64,000 bases of DNA. It comes from an uncultured Bacteroidales bacterium (lineage in GTDB: Bacteria > Bacteroidota > Bacteroidia > Bacteroidales > UBA932). Position numbers and translations under genes: made by a program. Location of the stretch: positions 1 through 64,000 of the forward strand of contig CAJUEK010000001.1 in the NCBI GenBank assembly GCA_910585445.1. Reading direction: 5' to 3'. Shown here piece by piece: positions 7,973 to 17,362 of this stretch; the first letter of the stretch is position 1; every line of letters starts with the position of its first letter. The notes below the pieces were generated by a model. The model saw only the letters and a list, made by a program, of their open reading frames with translations, was not told the DNA's origin and ran no database searches.

Positions 7973-9100
7973 TTATATGTTTGTTATCATGCGGTTCACG
8001 AGGTCGCAGAAAAGTATTTTTGAATTGACATTCCTGTCTATCATCGCAACCACGCCCTCAATATCCGCAACCGCCCTCCTGCAAAATTTATCAGAGCATT
8101 TTCCGGCAATGCCGGAATAGAAAGGCAGTTCATCCTGCGGTATGGCCGCAAGAGCGGGCAAATTCTGCCGCATCATGAAGATTTTTCTGATGCACTCACC
8201 TGCAAAGATACAAAAAGCTTTCTGTTTTTCACGCGATTCCAAAGAAGCTATGGACTCCCCGCACTCCAATGCGCCTAAAAGGTCACGCGAAACAAGGGCA
8301 TTCATAAGAGCGGTAAACATCTCAAAAAAAGACTCATGCTCATCCATGTCACCGAGCATCTCCATGGCCACTCCGACACTCCCTCCGGCAAAGGCCGCAG
8401 CAGAAGCCGCATCAGCATCGTCAACTCCGAGCTTTTCAGTCAAAGTCCTCTCAAGCTCCTCTTTGGAAAAAGGCAGCACGCGCACGCTCTGGCATCTTGA
8501 GAATATAGTCTGCAAAACTTTTTCCGGAGCATGGGTAATGAAAAGGAACAGGGTCTTTTCAGGCGGTTCCTCAACCATTTTCAGCAGCATGTTGGCAGTC
8601 TGCTGATTCATTTTCTCGGGAAGATAGAATATCACGGCCTTGTATCCCCCGGAAACAGCCGTAAGGGAAAGCTTGGTCAATATGGACTTCGCCTCAGCCA
8701 CGGCAATAAGGCCCGTCTTGCTTTCAATGCCAATCGCTTTCTGCAGGTCAGACTCCATAAAATAAGGATTAGCCAGGACAAGTTCCCTCCAATACTTTAT
8801 ATAAGACTCGGAAGTAGGCTTTTCATCAGAAGCCTTCGGCCCTTTGTTGACAGGGAAAACAAAATGCACATCAGGATGCACCAGCTTGGCCATCTGTCTG
8901 CATGACGGGCATTCCCCGCACGAATCGCCACCGGACGGATTGGCGCAATTCAGATACTGGACATAAGCAAGGGCAAGCGCGATGGCACCGCAGCCTTCAT
9001 TTTCATAAAGCAGCATGGCATGAGCCACACGGCCGGTGTCAGCCATGGAAACAAACGCCTTCGAGACATGAGAATTACCTATGATGTCAGCGAATCTCAT
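7973..9100 (-). CDS. holB: DNA polymerase III delta-prime-like subunit
   Basis: About 375 residues. Clamp-loader AAA+ fold with the delta-prime hallmarks: a zinc-binding cluster (CANPSGGDSCGECPSC), a VHPDVHFV motif, KAVIFYLPEKMNQQTANMLLKMVEEPP and a sensor region FLFITHAPEKVLQTIFSRCQ (the SRC motif). The P-loop position reads YENEGCGAIALA and lacks the Lys, so it should not hydrolyse ATP, as expected for many delta-prime subunits. I place the start at the ATG at 9100, which overlaps the ispB stop by one base; a GTG three bases upstream is possible. Confidence 0.9.
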   Translation of the reverse strand: MRFADIIGNSHVSKAFVSMADTGRVAHAMLLYENEGCGAIALALAYVQYLNCANPSGGDSCGECPSCRQMAKLVHPDVHFVFPVNKGPKASDEKPTSESYIKYWRELVLANPYFMESDLQKAIGIESKTGLIAVAEAKSILTKLSLTAVSGGYKAVIFYLPEKMNQQTANMLLKMVEEPPEKTLFLFITHAPEKVLQTIFSRCQSVRVLPFSKEELERTLTEKLGVDDADAASAAAFAGGSVGVAMEMLGDMDEHESFFEMFTALMNALVSRDLLGALECGESIASLESREKQKAFCIFAGECIRKIFMMRQNLPALAAIPQDELPFYSGIAGKCSDKFCRRAVADIEGVVAMIDRNVNSKILFCDLVNRMITNI

Positions 9101-10083
9101 CACATTATCCTTTGTGCAGTAAAATAAGCCAAATCAATGAGACAGTCTTTCTCACGCGAATCAGGAAATGCGGCCAAAGCAGCCACCGCCTCATCGACAT
9201 ACTCCCCAAGCCTGCGGGCAGCATATTCCATACCTCCGTTTTCCCTCACGAAATCCACAATCACGTCACGCACATCCGGCCTTCCGTCAATTTCCCTGAC
9301 AAGACCGCGGACATGTTCGCTCTCCTGCTGAGAAACGGCCGCCAATGCACCAAGCAAAGGAAGCGTAATCTTCCGTTCAAGCACATCCACTCCCAAAGGT
9401 TTTCCGGCCGTATCAGTGCCGGCATAATCCAGCATGTCATCCTTAATCTGGAAGGCAAGCCCGAGAGCTACGGCATATTTGCCGGCAGCATCCCTCATCT
9501 GTTCGGAAGCGCCGACAGAAGCCGCCCCGGAGACACATGCAGCCTCAAACAGCGAGGCAGTCTTGCTATATATGATTTTCAGATAATCATTCTCATCCGT
9601 ATCACAGCTCTGAGCCTTTTGCAGCTGGAGCATCTCCCCCTCAGCAAGATCTCCCAGCGTCTTCGAAAACAGCCTTATTACCGCAGTGTCAGCTACCGGG
9701 TCACCAAATACGAGTTCCATTGCCTTTACAAGCCAATAATCCCCGACAAGCACGGAAACAGAAGGCCCCATGAGAGACCTTATTGTAGGAACGCCACGCC
9801 GCTTGTCACTGTCATCAGCCACATCATCATGCAGCAGGGTGGCATTGTGAAGAAGCTCCGAAGCAGCGGCATATCTTACTGAAGTATCGTTTATCACGCC
9901 ACCTGAGCAAGCCCTGGCCACAAGAATGGAAAGAAGTGGCCTAAGCTGCTTGCCCGAATGGGACAGCACGGTGCCGTTGGTCACGTTCAGCAGGTCTATG
10001 TCACTGCGCAGAACATTCCCGATGCGTTCCTGCACCAGTTCCCAGTCACGGCCGACATATGTCTTTATAGAACTCAGGTCCAT
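9100..10083 (-). CDS. ispB: Polyprenyl diphosphate synthase (octaprenyl-type)
   Basis: 327 residues of an all-trans polyprenyl diphosphate synthase, which builds the side chain of menaquinone by condensing isopentenyl diphosphate onto an allylic primer. Both aspartate-rich Mg sites are present: LLHDDVADDSDKRRG near residue 80 and FQIKDDMLDYAGT near residue 210, plus GKQLRPLLS for substrate binding. The product chain length cannot be read from sequence alone. It sits just upstream of holB, with overlapping stop and start, in the trxA operon. menG and menA at 27-29 kb act later in the same quinone pathway. Confidence 0.88.
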   Translation of the reverse strand: MDLSSIKTYVGRDWELVQERIGNVLRSDIDLLNVTNGTVLSHSGKQLRPLLSILVARACSGGVINDTSVRYAAASELLHNATLLHDDVADDSDKRRGVPTIRSLMGPSVSVLVGDYWLVKAMELVFGDPVADTAVIRLFSKTLGDLAEGEMLQLQKAQSCDTDENDYLKIIYSKTASLFEAACVSGAASVGASEQMRDAAGKYAVALGLAFQIKDDMLDYAGTDTAGKPLGVDVLERKITLPLLGALAAVSQQESEHVRGLVREIDGRPDVRDVIVDFVRENGGMEYAARRLGEYVDEAVAALAAFPDSREKDCLIDLAYFTAQRIM

Positions 10084-10095
10084 CGTATATTCAGA

Positions 10096-10740
10096 TTAGA
10101 ACAGAAAAGCCACGCTAAGGGTGACGCCGGAGAAATTCTTTCCCTCAAGCACGGACTCCTTGGCAGTGCTCCATATTTCAGATGCTCCGGGCGCATTCCC
10201 TCCGGCATCAAACAAAGAGCCGAAATTCCAGTTATAACGTGCCGTCACCTGGATTTTCCATATTTCCACGCCAGCACCAAGCCCAAGACCATACTCAAGC
10301 CGGCTTATACCTTCCCACCTGTTGCGGAATGAACGGTCTTCACCAAGGAAAGAACCGGAAAGGCGGTTATGCAGGCCATAGCCCACAAAAGGAGTCACAT
10401 CAAGATACGGACGGAAAAGAAGAAGGTCCGGTCCCCACTGCAACGACACCGGAAGCTCCAGATAGCCCATCCTGTAATCAAATTTCTCTTCACCGGCAAA
10501 CACGCCCTCTATCGTGGAGTTCTTCATCTGATACAGAAGAGAAGGCTGCAAGGCAAAACCCAAAGGCAGGCGAAACTTATAGGTAACTCCGGCATGATAG
10601 CCGGTGGCAAGCCCGCCGCTGATATCCTTCATACCGGTAAAGCCGGCGCCTCCGACAATTCCGAAGCTTCCGGCAAAAATATTCTGCGCACCGGTAAAAG
10701 TCAGTACGCAGAAAGCCATTAAGGCAAGCAAACGCTTCAT
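10096..10740 (-). CDS. Outer membrane beta-barrel protein, PorT-like
   Basis: About 214 residues with a signal peptide (MKRLLALMAFCVLTFTG) followed by alternating hydrophobic strands ending in an aromatic C-terminal strand (GVTLSVAFLF), as expected for a BAM-inserted barrel of roughly eight strands. Fits the PorT/outer membrane beta-barrel (OMP_b-brl_2) group. I chose the ATG at 10740; another ATG two codons upstream (10746) is also possible. The gene begins about ten bases after trxA ends, so it is co-transcribed. Substrate and role are unknown. Confidence 0.75.
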   Translation of the reverse strand: MKRLLALMAFCVLTFTGAQNIFAGSFGIVGGAGFTGMKDISGGLATGYHAGVTYKFRLPLGFALQPSLLYQMKNSTIEGVFAGEEKFDYRMGYLELPVSLQWGPDLLLFRPYLDVTPFVGYGLHNRLSGSFLGEDRSFRNRWEGISRLEYGLGLGAGVEIWKIQVTARYNWNFGSLFDAGGNAPGASEIWSTAKESVLEGKNFSGVTLSVAFLF

Positions 10741-10750
10741 AAGCATCAAA

Positions 10751-11065
10751 TCAGATGAGGGAATCCAGCTTTGCAGCAATCTCCGCCTTAGGAGCAGCTC
10801 CCACAAGCCTGTCCACGAGCTCGCCGTTCTTAAAGAAAAGCAATGTAGGAATGCTTCTGATGCCGTATTTCATAGGAGCATCCTCATTCTCGTCAACATT
10901 GCATTTTCCGATGACGGCCTTTCCCTCATATTCAGCGGCAAGTTCTTCGATTACAGGACCGATAGCCCTGCATGGACCGCACCATGTAGCCCAGAAGTCA
11001 ACCAATACAGGCATCTGGGTATTCAATGTCTCTGTAAAATTAGCGTCTGTAATAACTTTAGCCAT
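10751..11065 (-). CDS. trxA: Thioredoxin
   Basis: 104 residues, the full length of classical thioredoxin, with active site WATWCGPCRAIGP, the cis-Pro loop IRSIPTLLFF and the FKNG turn. No signal peptide, so it is the cytosolic disulfide reductant. It is the first gene of the trxA-barrel-ispB-holB-ricT-trmB run. Its promoter box (11109-11116) is the outer arm of repeat array R1. Confidence 0.97.
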   Translation of the reverse strand: MAKVITDANFTETLNTQMPVLVDFWATWCGPCRAIGPVIEELAAEYEGKAVIGKCNVDENEDAPMKYGIRSIPTLLFFKNGELVDRLVGAAPKAEIAAKLDSLI

Positions 11066-11098
11066 AACAATTTCTTTAAATGTTGATTATAAAAAAAC

Positions 11099-11218
11099 AA
11101 TCCAACCGCAAATATAGCTAAAAGCCGAGAGCAAAACGTCAAGCTTGCTTGTAAGTTCTGCCGAAGCTCCAGCGTATATATGCGCGATAGCGCAAATATA
11201 ACGATTTACGGTTGGATT
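11099..11218. repeat. Promoter-bearing palindromic repeat R1 with terminal inverted repeats
   Basis: One unit of a family also found at 24.9, 35.6 and 51.3 kb. Parts: outer box CAAATATA (11109), core AAAAGCCGAGAGC, hairpin H1 at 11131-11161 (GCAAAAC/GTTCTGC with inner CAAGC/GCTTG), linker GCCGAAGC, and hairpin H2 at 11173-11203 (inner stem TGCGC/GCGCA, outer TATAT/ATATA). The unit is flanked by inverted repeats AATCCAACCGCAAAT (11099-11113) and its complement with one mismatch (11204-11218). It lies between trxA and the efflux operon 3' end. Confidence 0.8.
11109..11116 (-). promoter_or_regulatory. Promoter -7 box (TATATTTG) of the trxA operon
   Basis: The minus strand reads TATATTTGC. It is the outermost box of R1, and the trxA ATG lies about 44 bases downstream. 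Confidence 0.6.
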
Positions 11219-11242
11219 TACAATAATGATACCGCAAGGCGG

Positions 11243-11536
11243 CTAATATGATTTTTCGACGTTCCAGACAAATGCCCTCAGTCCGAGAGCAGGCGTCTCC
11301 TCGTCCATCGACCTCACCGCCGCAAGAATTTCATCGACCTTCTCATCCGGAACAAAGGAGAGAATGGCGTTGTTCATTGTCGGCCAGGCATGATTGCCAA
11401 GATGCGGCTCTCCGGTTTCGCTGCCACGTCCTGAAATGTCATGCCACATGGTCATTCCGCGGCAGCCTGTCTTTTCGAGGACATCCGCTATTTCCATATT
11501 GTAAGCCTGGTCATAGGCTATGAATATTCCTTTCAT
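11243..11536 (-). CDS. PII-like small protein at the end of the efflux operon
   Basis: 97 residues. The length, the ferredoxin-like pattern and the motif RGMTMWHDISGRGSETGEPHLG resemble the P-II/CutA-like signalling fold, where the loop GRGS..GEP corresponds to the ligand-binding T-loop region. The C-terminal AFVWNVEKSY is typical of small proteins annotated as PII-like in Bacteroidota. It follows the RND permease by 18 bases, so it is co-transcribed. PII-like proteins next to transporters usually sense a metabolite or metal; here the ligand is unknown. Confidence 0.7.
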   Translation of the reverse strand: MKGIFIAYDQAYNMEIADVLEKTGCRGMTMWHDISGRGSETGEPHLGNHAWPTMNNAILSFVPDEKVDEILAAVRSMDEETPALGLRAFVWNVEKSY

Positions 11537-11554
11537 AATGATTCTCTTTTAAAT

Positions 11555-14500
11555 TTATGCCTTGGCCGCCTTTCTCGCGGCTTTCCTCTGCGCACGGCGC
11601 TCCTGCCATGAAGCCGTTGAGACATACACAGTCGGGATGATCACCAAGGTGACGAGCGTCGAGATAGAAAGACCCCAGGCCACTACCATACCGAGCGAGC
11701 GCCACATTTCTGAACCTTCTCCCTGGCCGACAGCCATAGGAATCATACCGAGCACGGTAGTAAGCGTAGTCATGAGGATAGGGCGCAGACGGGACTTCGC
11801 CGCGATTACGGTAGCCTCGACAACGTCGATTCCCCTTTCACGCATAAGTATCGTATAGTCAATCAGCACAATACCGTTCTTCACCACAATACCCATCAGG
11901 ATAAGGACACCGATAAGTCCCATCACTCCCAGAGGCGTGCCCGTGACAACAAGTCCGATAAACACTCCGACGAATGCGAACGGAATCGAGAACATGATTA
12001 CGAAAGGACTCATAAACGACTCGAACTGAGATGCCATCACGATATACACAAGGATTACAATCATTACGAGCAGCATTATCAGGTCTCCGAAAGTCTCCTG
12101 CTGGTCTTCATATGAACCTCCGATGCGCACACGCAGCTCAGAAGGAATCTCTGTATCCACAAGGGTCTGCTCAGTCATCTCTACGACATCCGACAGGGCC
12201 ATTCCGTCTGCCACGATTCCGGAAACGGTAATGACACGCTCACGGTTCTTACGCTCGATTGACGGCGGCATCTGGGCCTCAATCACAGTTCCGAGGTCCT
12301 TGATTCTCACGGCACTGCCCATATTGTTATACACAAGGATATTTTCAATGTCCTCGATGCTCGTCCTAAACTCAGGCGCATAACGCACACGGATATCATA
12401 CTCATCTCCGTCCTCACGGTAGAAAGACTGTGTGGAACCGTTCATGGCTGCGCTCAGATAAGCCGCGGCAGTTGTGCTGTTCAGGCCGTTCACGGCAAGC
12501 TTGGTCCTGTCAAAGTCAACCTGGTACTCAGGAATATACTCGTCACGGCTAAGAAGAACCTGCGAACATCCGCCGTCCTCAAGCATCTTGGCCTGAATCT
12601 CCCTTGCAAGACGGTCAGTAGCCTCGAAATCGTATCCATACACCTCAACGTCAACAGTAGAGGCACCTCCCATTCCGCCGCCACCTTCTGTAACCTTTAT
12701 CTTCTTGAATTCAGGATAGCCATTGAGGATTACGCGGATTACATCAGCAATCTGGGCACTTGAACGGTCACGTTTCTCCATACTGCCGATATTTATATTG
12801 TAAGAAATAACGTGTGTTCCATTATTTCTCATGGCAGCCCAGGCATTCTCAGAGTCAGCCTGACCAAGCGAATACGAACAGTTCACAATCTCAGGCACAG
12901 CCTCATTGAACTGGGCGTAAAGCTCATGGGCAACAGATCTCGTAACGCTCTGACCGGTACCGGCAGGAAGCTCAAGCTCTACAGTAATTCGTCCTTCATC
13001 TGACTTAGGGAAATACTCTGTCTTTACCTGAGGATAAAGGAACACTATCGTAGCCGCAAAAATCACCAATGCGCTGCACACCACTATCGTCCTGTGCCCG
13101 ACGCACCATCTGATGACATGCGAATATCCCCTTGATATCCAGTTCAGGAACTTGTTGAAGCTTCCGAAAATCAGGTCATGCAATTTTCCGGTCTTAGGCT
13201 TGAAGCGGAGGAACTGCGAGCAGAGCATCGGTATGAGGGTCAAGGCTCCTACAGTCGATACTATCATGATGATGCTGGTAATCCATCCGAGCTGCTTGAA
13301 CATGATTCCGGCCATACCGTTTATCATAGTAAGCGGGAGGAACACCGCGAGCATCGTCAAAGTTGAAGCGATTACTGAGATACCAACCTCCTGGGTTGCA
13401 TGCACAGCGGCCTCTTTCGGTTTTGCACCTTTCTCAAGATGGGTCGAAATGTTCTCAAGAACCACAATGGCATCATCGACGACCATACCGATGGCAATCG
13501 ACAGGGCCGACATGGATATCACGTTCAGAGTGTTTCCAGTTGCCCAGAGATACATCAGGGAGGCAAGCAGGGAGATAGGAATAGCAAGCACGATGATGAA
13601 AGTGGCCCTCCATCTTCCAAGGAAGAGATAAACCACAAGCATCACTATGAGGAATGTTACGATGATGGTCTCCTTAAGCGAGTTGATGGAGTTGATGATA
13701 TTGTCCGAGCTGTCCACGACAGTCCTTATCTGGATGTCCGAAGGAAGGTCCTTGGCAATTTTAGCCATTTCCTTCTTCACGCCCTTGATTACATTCACCG
13801 CATTCGCGCCGGACTGCTTCTGGATGATAATCTGAGCACCTTGGCGGCCGTTTATGTAAGCCTCCTGATAACGCTCTTCCACACCGTCAACCACACGCGC
13901 CACATCACGCAGGTAGATTGTCCTGCCGTTGGAGTAGCCGACCACAATGTCAAGCATCTGCTCAGCGCTGGTGAACTCTTTCTGCACACGGAGAGAATAT
14001 GCATTCGAACCGATGTCAACAGTACCGCTCGGCACATTCCTGTTCTCAGAAGCAATGACTCCAGAGATGCCGCTCACCGTAAGACCGTAGGCCTCGAGCT
14101 TGTTAGGGTCGCAATAGACCTGTATCTCACGCTGCGGTGCACCGGCGACAGACACAGTACCGACTCCAGACACACGTGCAAGAGGTGTGGCAAGCTTGTC
14201 ATCGAGTATCTTCTCCAATGCAGGAAGGCTCTCCTGGGCTGTTGCCGCAAGAATCATGATCGGCATGTCATCCGCGCTGAATTTGAAAATCACCGGGAGT
14301 GACGCGCCGTCCGGAAGCGAGGAGTTCACCATGTCAAGCTTGTCCCTGACATCGTTCGTCGCCACATCAATGTCAACGCCTTCGACAAATTCAAGTGAGA
14401 TTATCGAGATGTTCTCCTTTGAGGTTGATGTTATGTTCTTGAGGTCACTGACACCGTTCAGTGAGTTTTCGAGGACTTTCGAGAGGTTTGTCTCGATGTC

Positions 14501-14671
14501 CGCCGCACTGGCTCCCGGATACGAAGACATCACCATGATGAAATTCGCATCAAATTTCGGGAACCTGTCTATGGATATGTTTATAAGCGAGAACACTCCG
14601 AATATCGCCATGGCAATGAAGACCAGTGTCGTGGTGACCGGGTTGTTGACCGCTTTTCTGTATATGCTCAT
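11555..14671 (-). CDS. RND efflux transporter, inner membrane subunit (HAE1/AcrB type)
   Basis: 1038 residues, normal for the AcrB/MexB class. Twelve membrane segments are expected: one at residues 10-30, then a large periplasmic domain, then TM2-6, a second periplasmic domain and TM8-12. The proton relay Asp pair is present in GMVVDDAIVVLENI (TM4), and the conserved LVxxxxNGIVLIDY-like segment GIVVKNGIVLIDY in TM10. The Asp pair separates it from some metal RND pumps, so it should export drugs, bile-type compounds or lipids using the proton motive force. Operon tolC-hlyD-RND-PII. Confidence 0.93.
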   Translation of the reverse strand: MSIYRKAVNNPVTTTLVFIAMAIFGVFSLINISIDRFPKFDANFIMVMSSYPGASAADIETNLSKVLENSLNGVSDLKNITSTSKENISIISLEFVEGVDIDVATNDVRDKLDMVNSSLPDGASLPVIFKFSADDMPIMILAATAQESLPALEKILDDKLATPLARVSGVGTVSVAGAPQREIQVYCDPNKLEAYGLTVSGISGVIASENRNVPSGTVDIGSNAYSLRVQKEFTSAEQMLDIVVGYSNGRTIYLRDVARVVDGVEERYQEAYINGRQGAQIIIQKQSGANAVNVIKGVKKEMAKIAKDLPSDIQIRTVVDSSDNIINSINSLKETIIVTFLIVMLVVYLFLGRWRATFIIVLAIPISLLASLMYLWATGNTLNVISMSALSIAIGMVVDDAIVVLENISTHLEKGAKPKEAAVHATQEVGISVIASTLTMLAVFLPLTMINGMAGIMFKQLGWITSIIMIVSTVGALTLIPMLCSQFLRFKPKTGKLHDLIFGSFNKFLNWISRGYSHVIRWCVGHRTIVVCSALVIFAATIVFLYPQVKTEYFPKSDEGRITVELELPAGTGQSVTRSVAHELYAQFNEAVPEIVNCSYSLGQADSENAWAAMRNNGTHVISYNINIGSMEKRDRSSAQIADVIRVILNGYPEFKKIKVTEGGGGMGGASTVDVEVYGYDFEATDRLAREIQAKMLEDGGCSQVLLSRDEYIPEYQVDFDRTKLAVNGLNSTTAAAYLSAAMNGSTQSFYREDGDEYDIRVRYAPEFRTSIEDIENILVYNNMGSAVRIKDLGTVIEAQMPPSIERKNRERVITVSGIVADGMALSDVVEMTEQTLVDTEIPSELRVRIGGSYEDQQETFGDLIMLLVMIVILVYIVMASQFESFMSPFVIMFSIPFAFVGVFIGLVVTGTPLGVMGLIGVLILMGIVVKNGIVLIDYTILMRERGIDVVEATVIAAKSRLRPILMTTLTTVLGMIPMAVGQGEGSEMWRSLGMVVAWGLSISTLVTLVIIPTVYVSTASWQERRAQRKAARKAAKA

Positions 14672-14716
14672 AATTGTCCGCTATTGTTTTTCGCCGCCAT
14701 CGTGACGGCAGTTTCC

Positions 14717-15745
14717 CTATTCGTTGACAGTAACCTTTATTCCGTCCTTAAGACGCGGCTGGCCTCCGGTAACTACTACCGCACCGTCAGAAAGGCCCTC
14801 AAGTATCTCATACTCCGAACCGAGGCGACGTCCTAGAACCACTTTCTGGTAGCTTACAGTGCCATCCTCGCCGAGCACATATACGAAACGCTCGCCAGAG
14901 CCCTGCTGCTTAACGACAGCCACATCCGGAACCACCACATTGTTGTTCGAGCCGAATGTCACGGTAACCCTGACAAACATTCCCGGACGAAGCGTCTTGT
15001 ATTTGTTGTCAACGGTAACCTCAACAGTAAATGTGCGGGTTGCCGGGTCGATGGTAGGGTAAATCCTGTTTACCTTTCCGTAGAAAGTCTTGCCCGGAAC
15101 AGCGTCCGCAGCAATTGTCACCGCATCGCCTTTCTTCACCTTGGTATAGTCAGACTCGGAGATTCCGACAAGAAGCTTGACGGGAACAATCTGCTCCACG
15201 GTGAAAACCGGAGCGCTCATCGCGTACATGTCACCGACATCATAATTGCGTGCAGTAACGACTCCTGTTATAGGGGAGCGGAGCACCGAGTTCTCCAAAA
15301 GGTTCTGATATGAGGTCTTGCTGACCTTATAAGCAAGCTCGATGGCATCAAGGTCAGACTGCGAAAGTCCGCCGGCATCATAAAGCCCCTTGAGACGGTT
15401 GTACTCTATCTCATTGTTCTTCATCTGGAGCTCTGCCTGCTGAAGCTGTATCTGGTCCATCTCCGCCAGCACCTGGCCCTTGTTCACGAAGTCTCCGACT
15501 TCAACATTTATCTTCTTTATCCTGTTCGCGCTCTGCGGGGCGATATTGTTCTTCACATACGCTTCAACAGTTGAAGTATATGTAGCGACCTGAGGGACCT
15601 CGCGCACCGATACCTTTGCCACAGTGACCTTAGGTGCGACTTCAACAGCAGCCACCTCCTGCTTGTTCTTCTTTACATTGGCTCCGCAGCCTGCCACAAC
15701 GGTCAGCGCGGCACCGAGAAACATAGTTCTGATGATAGTTTTCAT
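14717..15745 (-). CDS. RND efflux periplasmic adaptor (HlyD/MFP family)
   Basis: 342 residues. Lipoprotein signal sequence with lipobox VVAGC near residue 20, so it is anchored in the inner membrane facing the periplasm. The order is biotinyl-lipoyl half (NIAPQSANRIKKINVEVGDFVNKGQVLAEMD), a short alpha hairpin (residues 90-140), second lipoyl half (SPITGVVTARNYDVGD), beta-barrel and membrane-proximal domain. It bridges the RND pump to the TolC-type channel. It lies 15 bases after tolC and 45 before the permease gene. Confidence 0.93.
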   Translation of the reverse strand: MKTIIRTMFLGAALTVVAGCGANVKKNKQEVAAVEVAPKVTVAKVSVREVPQVATYTSTVEAYVKNNIAPQSANRIKKINVEVGDFVNKGQVLAEMDQIQLQQAELQMKNNEIEYNRLKGLYDAGGLSQSDLDAIELAYKVSKTSYQNLLENSVLRSPITGVVTARNYDVGDMYAMSAPVFTVEQIVPVKLLVGISESDYTKVKKGDAVTIAADAVPGKTFYGKVNRIYPTIDPATRTFTVEVTVDNKYKTLRPGMFVRVTVTFGSNNNVVVPDVAVVKQQGSGERFVYVLGEDGTVSYQKVVLGRRLGSEYEILEGLSDGAVVVTGGQPRLKDGIKVTVNE

Positions 15746-15760
15746 TTATATTGACTTTTA

Positions 15761-17287
15761 TTATTCATTTATGAAGTCCTGGCCGAGAGTCTGCTCAAGC
15801 TGAGCCTTGGCCGTAACAAAATTATATATTGCCTGGGATTCCGCCAGACGGGCCTGCGTGAGGGCAAGCTGCGCATCATTAAGTTCGATGAGCGTGCTGC
15901 GTCCCACCTTATATGAAGCCTCCGCTATGTCGTATCCCTTCTGAGCGGAACGGACAGCATCCTGGGCCGCATAGTAGCTCTTCATGTTAGTCTCCATAGT
16001 ATTGAGGCTCTGCCTGATGGAAATCTTGAGCTGGCGTTCCGTATTGAGGGACTGCAGCTGCACCTGTCCATACTGGTTCTTTGCCTGGCGAATCTGGTGA
16101 TACCTCTTTCCGCCTGCAAAAATAGGTATGTTGAGGCTGAGACCTACGTAAGAATAAGGTGTCCAGCGATACTCGTTGAATTTGAAATCGTTGGTCATCG
16201 CGTTTATGCTGTAATTGAAAGCAAGCGAAAGCGACGGGATGCAGGCATACTTCTGGAGCTTTATGTTCTGGGCAAGCTGCTCTGCCTGGATGGCAAGCTG
16301 CTTCATCGTTGTATTGTTCTCCAGTGATATGCTGTCATGCTGATGAACATCATAGAACAGATGCTCCGAATAATCGCCGAGCTTGCCAGCAATATCAAGA
16401 TTCATGTCAAGGTCAACTCCTATGACAGCCTTGAGCTGCCACAATGACAAAATGACAGAACTCTCCGCATTATATACATTAGGGACAGCATTGGCTACCG
16501 TGGTCTTGGCCCTGATAAGCTCGAACTCTGAAACTTTCTGCGCATCATATTTCTTCTGGGCCTCGGCCAGATTCTGCACGGCGTTCTCATAGACCTGCTT
16601 ATAAACATCAAATGCCTCCTTGGCAAGAAGAGTTGAGAAATATGCATTCTTGACCTGCGTAACCATATCAAGACGTGAGGCACGTGCCTTCTCCACCGCA
16701 AGCTCCACATCAAGGCCGGAAATCTTTATGCTCTGCCACAGCTGGGCGTTCACAATAGGCATTGTAGCCGATACGCCGGCTGCCCATGTGTTCCATCTTC
16801 CGACCTCAAGGCCACCTCCTGAGGACGCTCCTGAAGAGCCTTCACCGGCACCCGAACCTGCTGCCGAGCCGTCTCCGGGAATTTCTCCCTCACCGCCCTG
16901 GCCGTCGCCGCCTGCTCCCGGGCCGCCCAGCGAGCCCATGTCAAAATCCATGTACATCACCTGCTTCTTGATGGTCCTCTGATAAGTTCCGGAAACATCA
17001 ATCTGAGGGAACAGAGAGGCATACGTGCCTTTCTTGGCAAAGCCGGTCCTCTCAATCTCCATGTCGGCCACCTTGACCGAAAGATTCTCGCTCAACGCTA
17101 TTTCAAGCGCCTGCTCCAAGGTTATGACCACAGGAGCATCCGAAGAGTCAGCCTGCTCAAGAATAAGCTCGGCCTCCGTTTTCGGAGCGTCATCTGCTGC
17201 TTTCTTTGTACGGTACTGCGCATCAGCTGCGGCCTGACCGAAAAGAAGCTGCGCGGCAATCACCGCTAAAACCGCTAATTTCTTCAT
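15761..17287 (-). CDS. TolC-family outer membrane channel with Gly-rich loop insert
   Basis: 508 residues with a signal peptide (MKKLAVLAVIAAQLLFG). Two TolC repeats of long coiled helices and short barrel strands are visible; ALEIALSENLSVKVADMEIERTG-type helix starts at about residue 60. Residues 118-160 are almost purely Gly, Ser, Ala, Pro, Glu and Asp, falling between the first two predicted barrel strands, that is, in an extracellular loop. The frame is continuous on both sides, so this is an insertion rather than an error. First gene of the efflux operon; the divergent AraC gene starts 150 bases away. Confidence 0.92.
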   Translation of the reverse strand: MKKLAVLAVIAAQLLFGQAAADAQYRTKKAADDAPKTEAELILEQADSSDAPVVITLEQALEIALSENLSVKVADMEIERTGFAKKGTYASLFPQIDVSGTYQRTIKKQVMYMDFDMGSLGGPGAGGDGQGGEGEIPGDGSAAGSGAGEGSSGASSGGGLEVGRWNTWAAGVSATMPIVNAQLWQSIKISGLDVELAVEKARASRLDMVTQVKNAYFSTLLAKEAFDVYKQVYENAVQNLAEAQKKYDAQKVSEFELIRAKTTVANAVPNVYNAESSVILSLWQLKAVIGVDLDMNLDIAGKLGDYSEHLFYDVHQHDSISLENNTTMKQLAIQAEQLAQNIKLQKYACIPSLSLAFNYSINAMTNDFKFNEYRWTPYSYVGLSLNIPIFAGGKRYHQIRQAKNQYGQVQLQSLNTERQLKISIRQSLNTMETNMKSYYAAQDAVRSAQKGYDIAEASYKVGRSTLIELNDAQLALTQARLAESQAIYNFVTAKAQLEQTLGQDFINE

Positions 17288-17362
17288 TTGAATAATACAC
17301 TAAACATTTTTGAATACAAGGGGCTGGCAATGTGCAAATTTCAAGCCAGCCGAAGCGTTGTT

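Noticed and set aside
7973..9100. Loss-of-function in holB because the P-loop Lys is missing
   Set aside because: Delta-prime subunits commonly lack a working P-loop; the rest of the protein is well conserved.
16807..16936. Gly-rich TolC segment as a frameshift artefact
   Set aside because: The frame is unbroken and the barrel strands continue normally on both sides.
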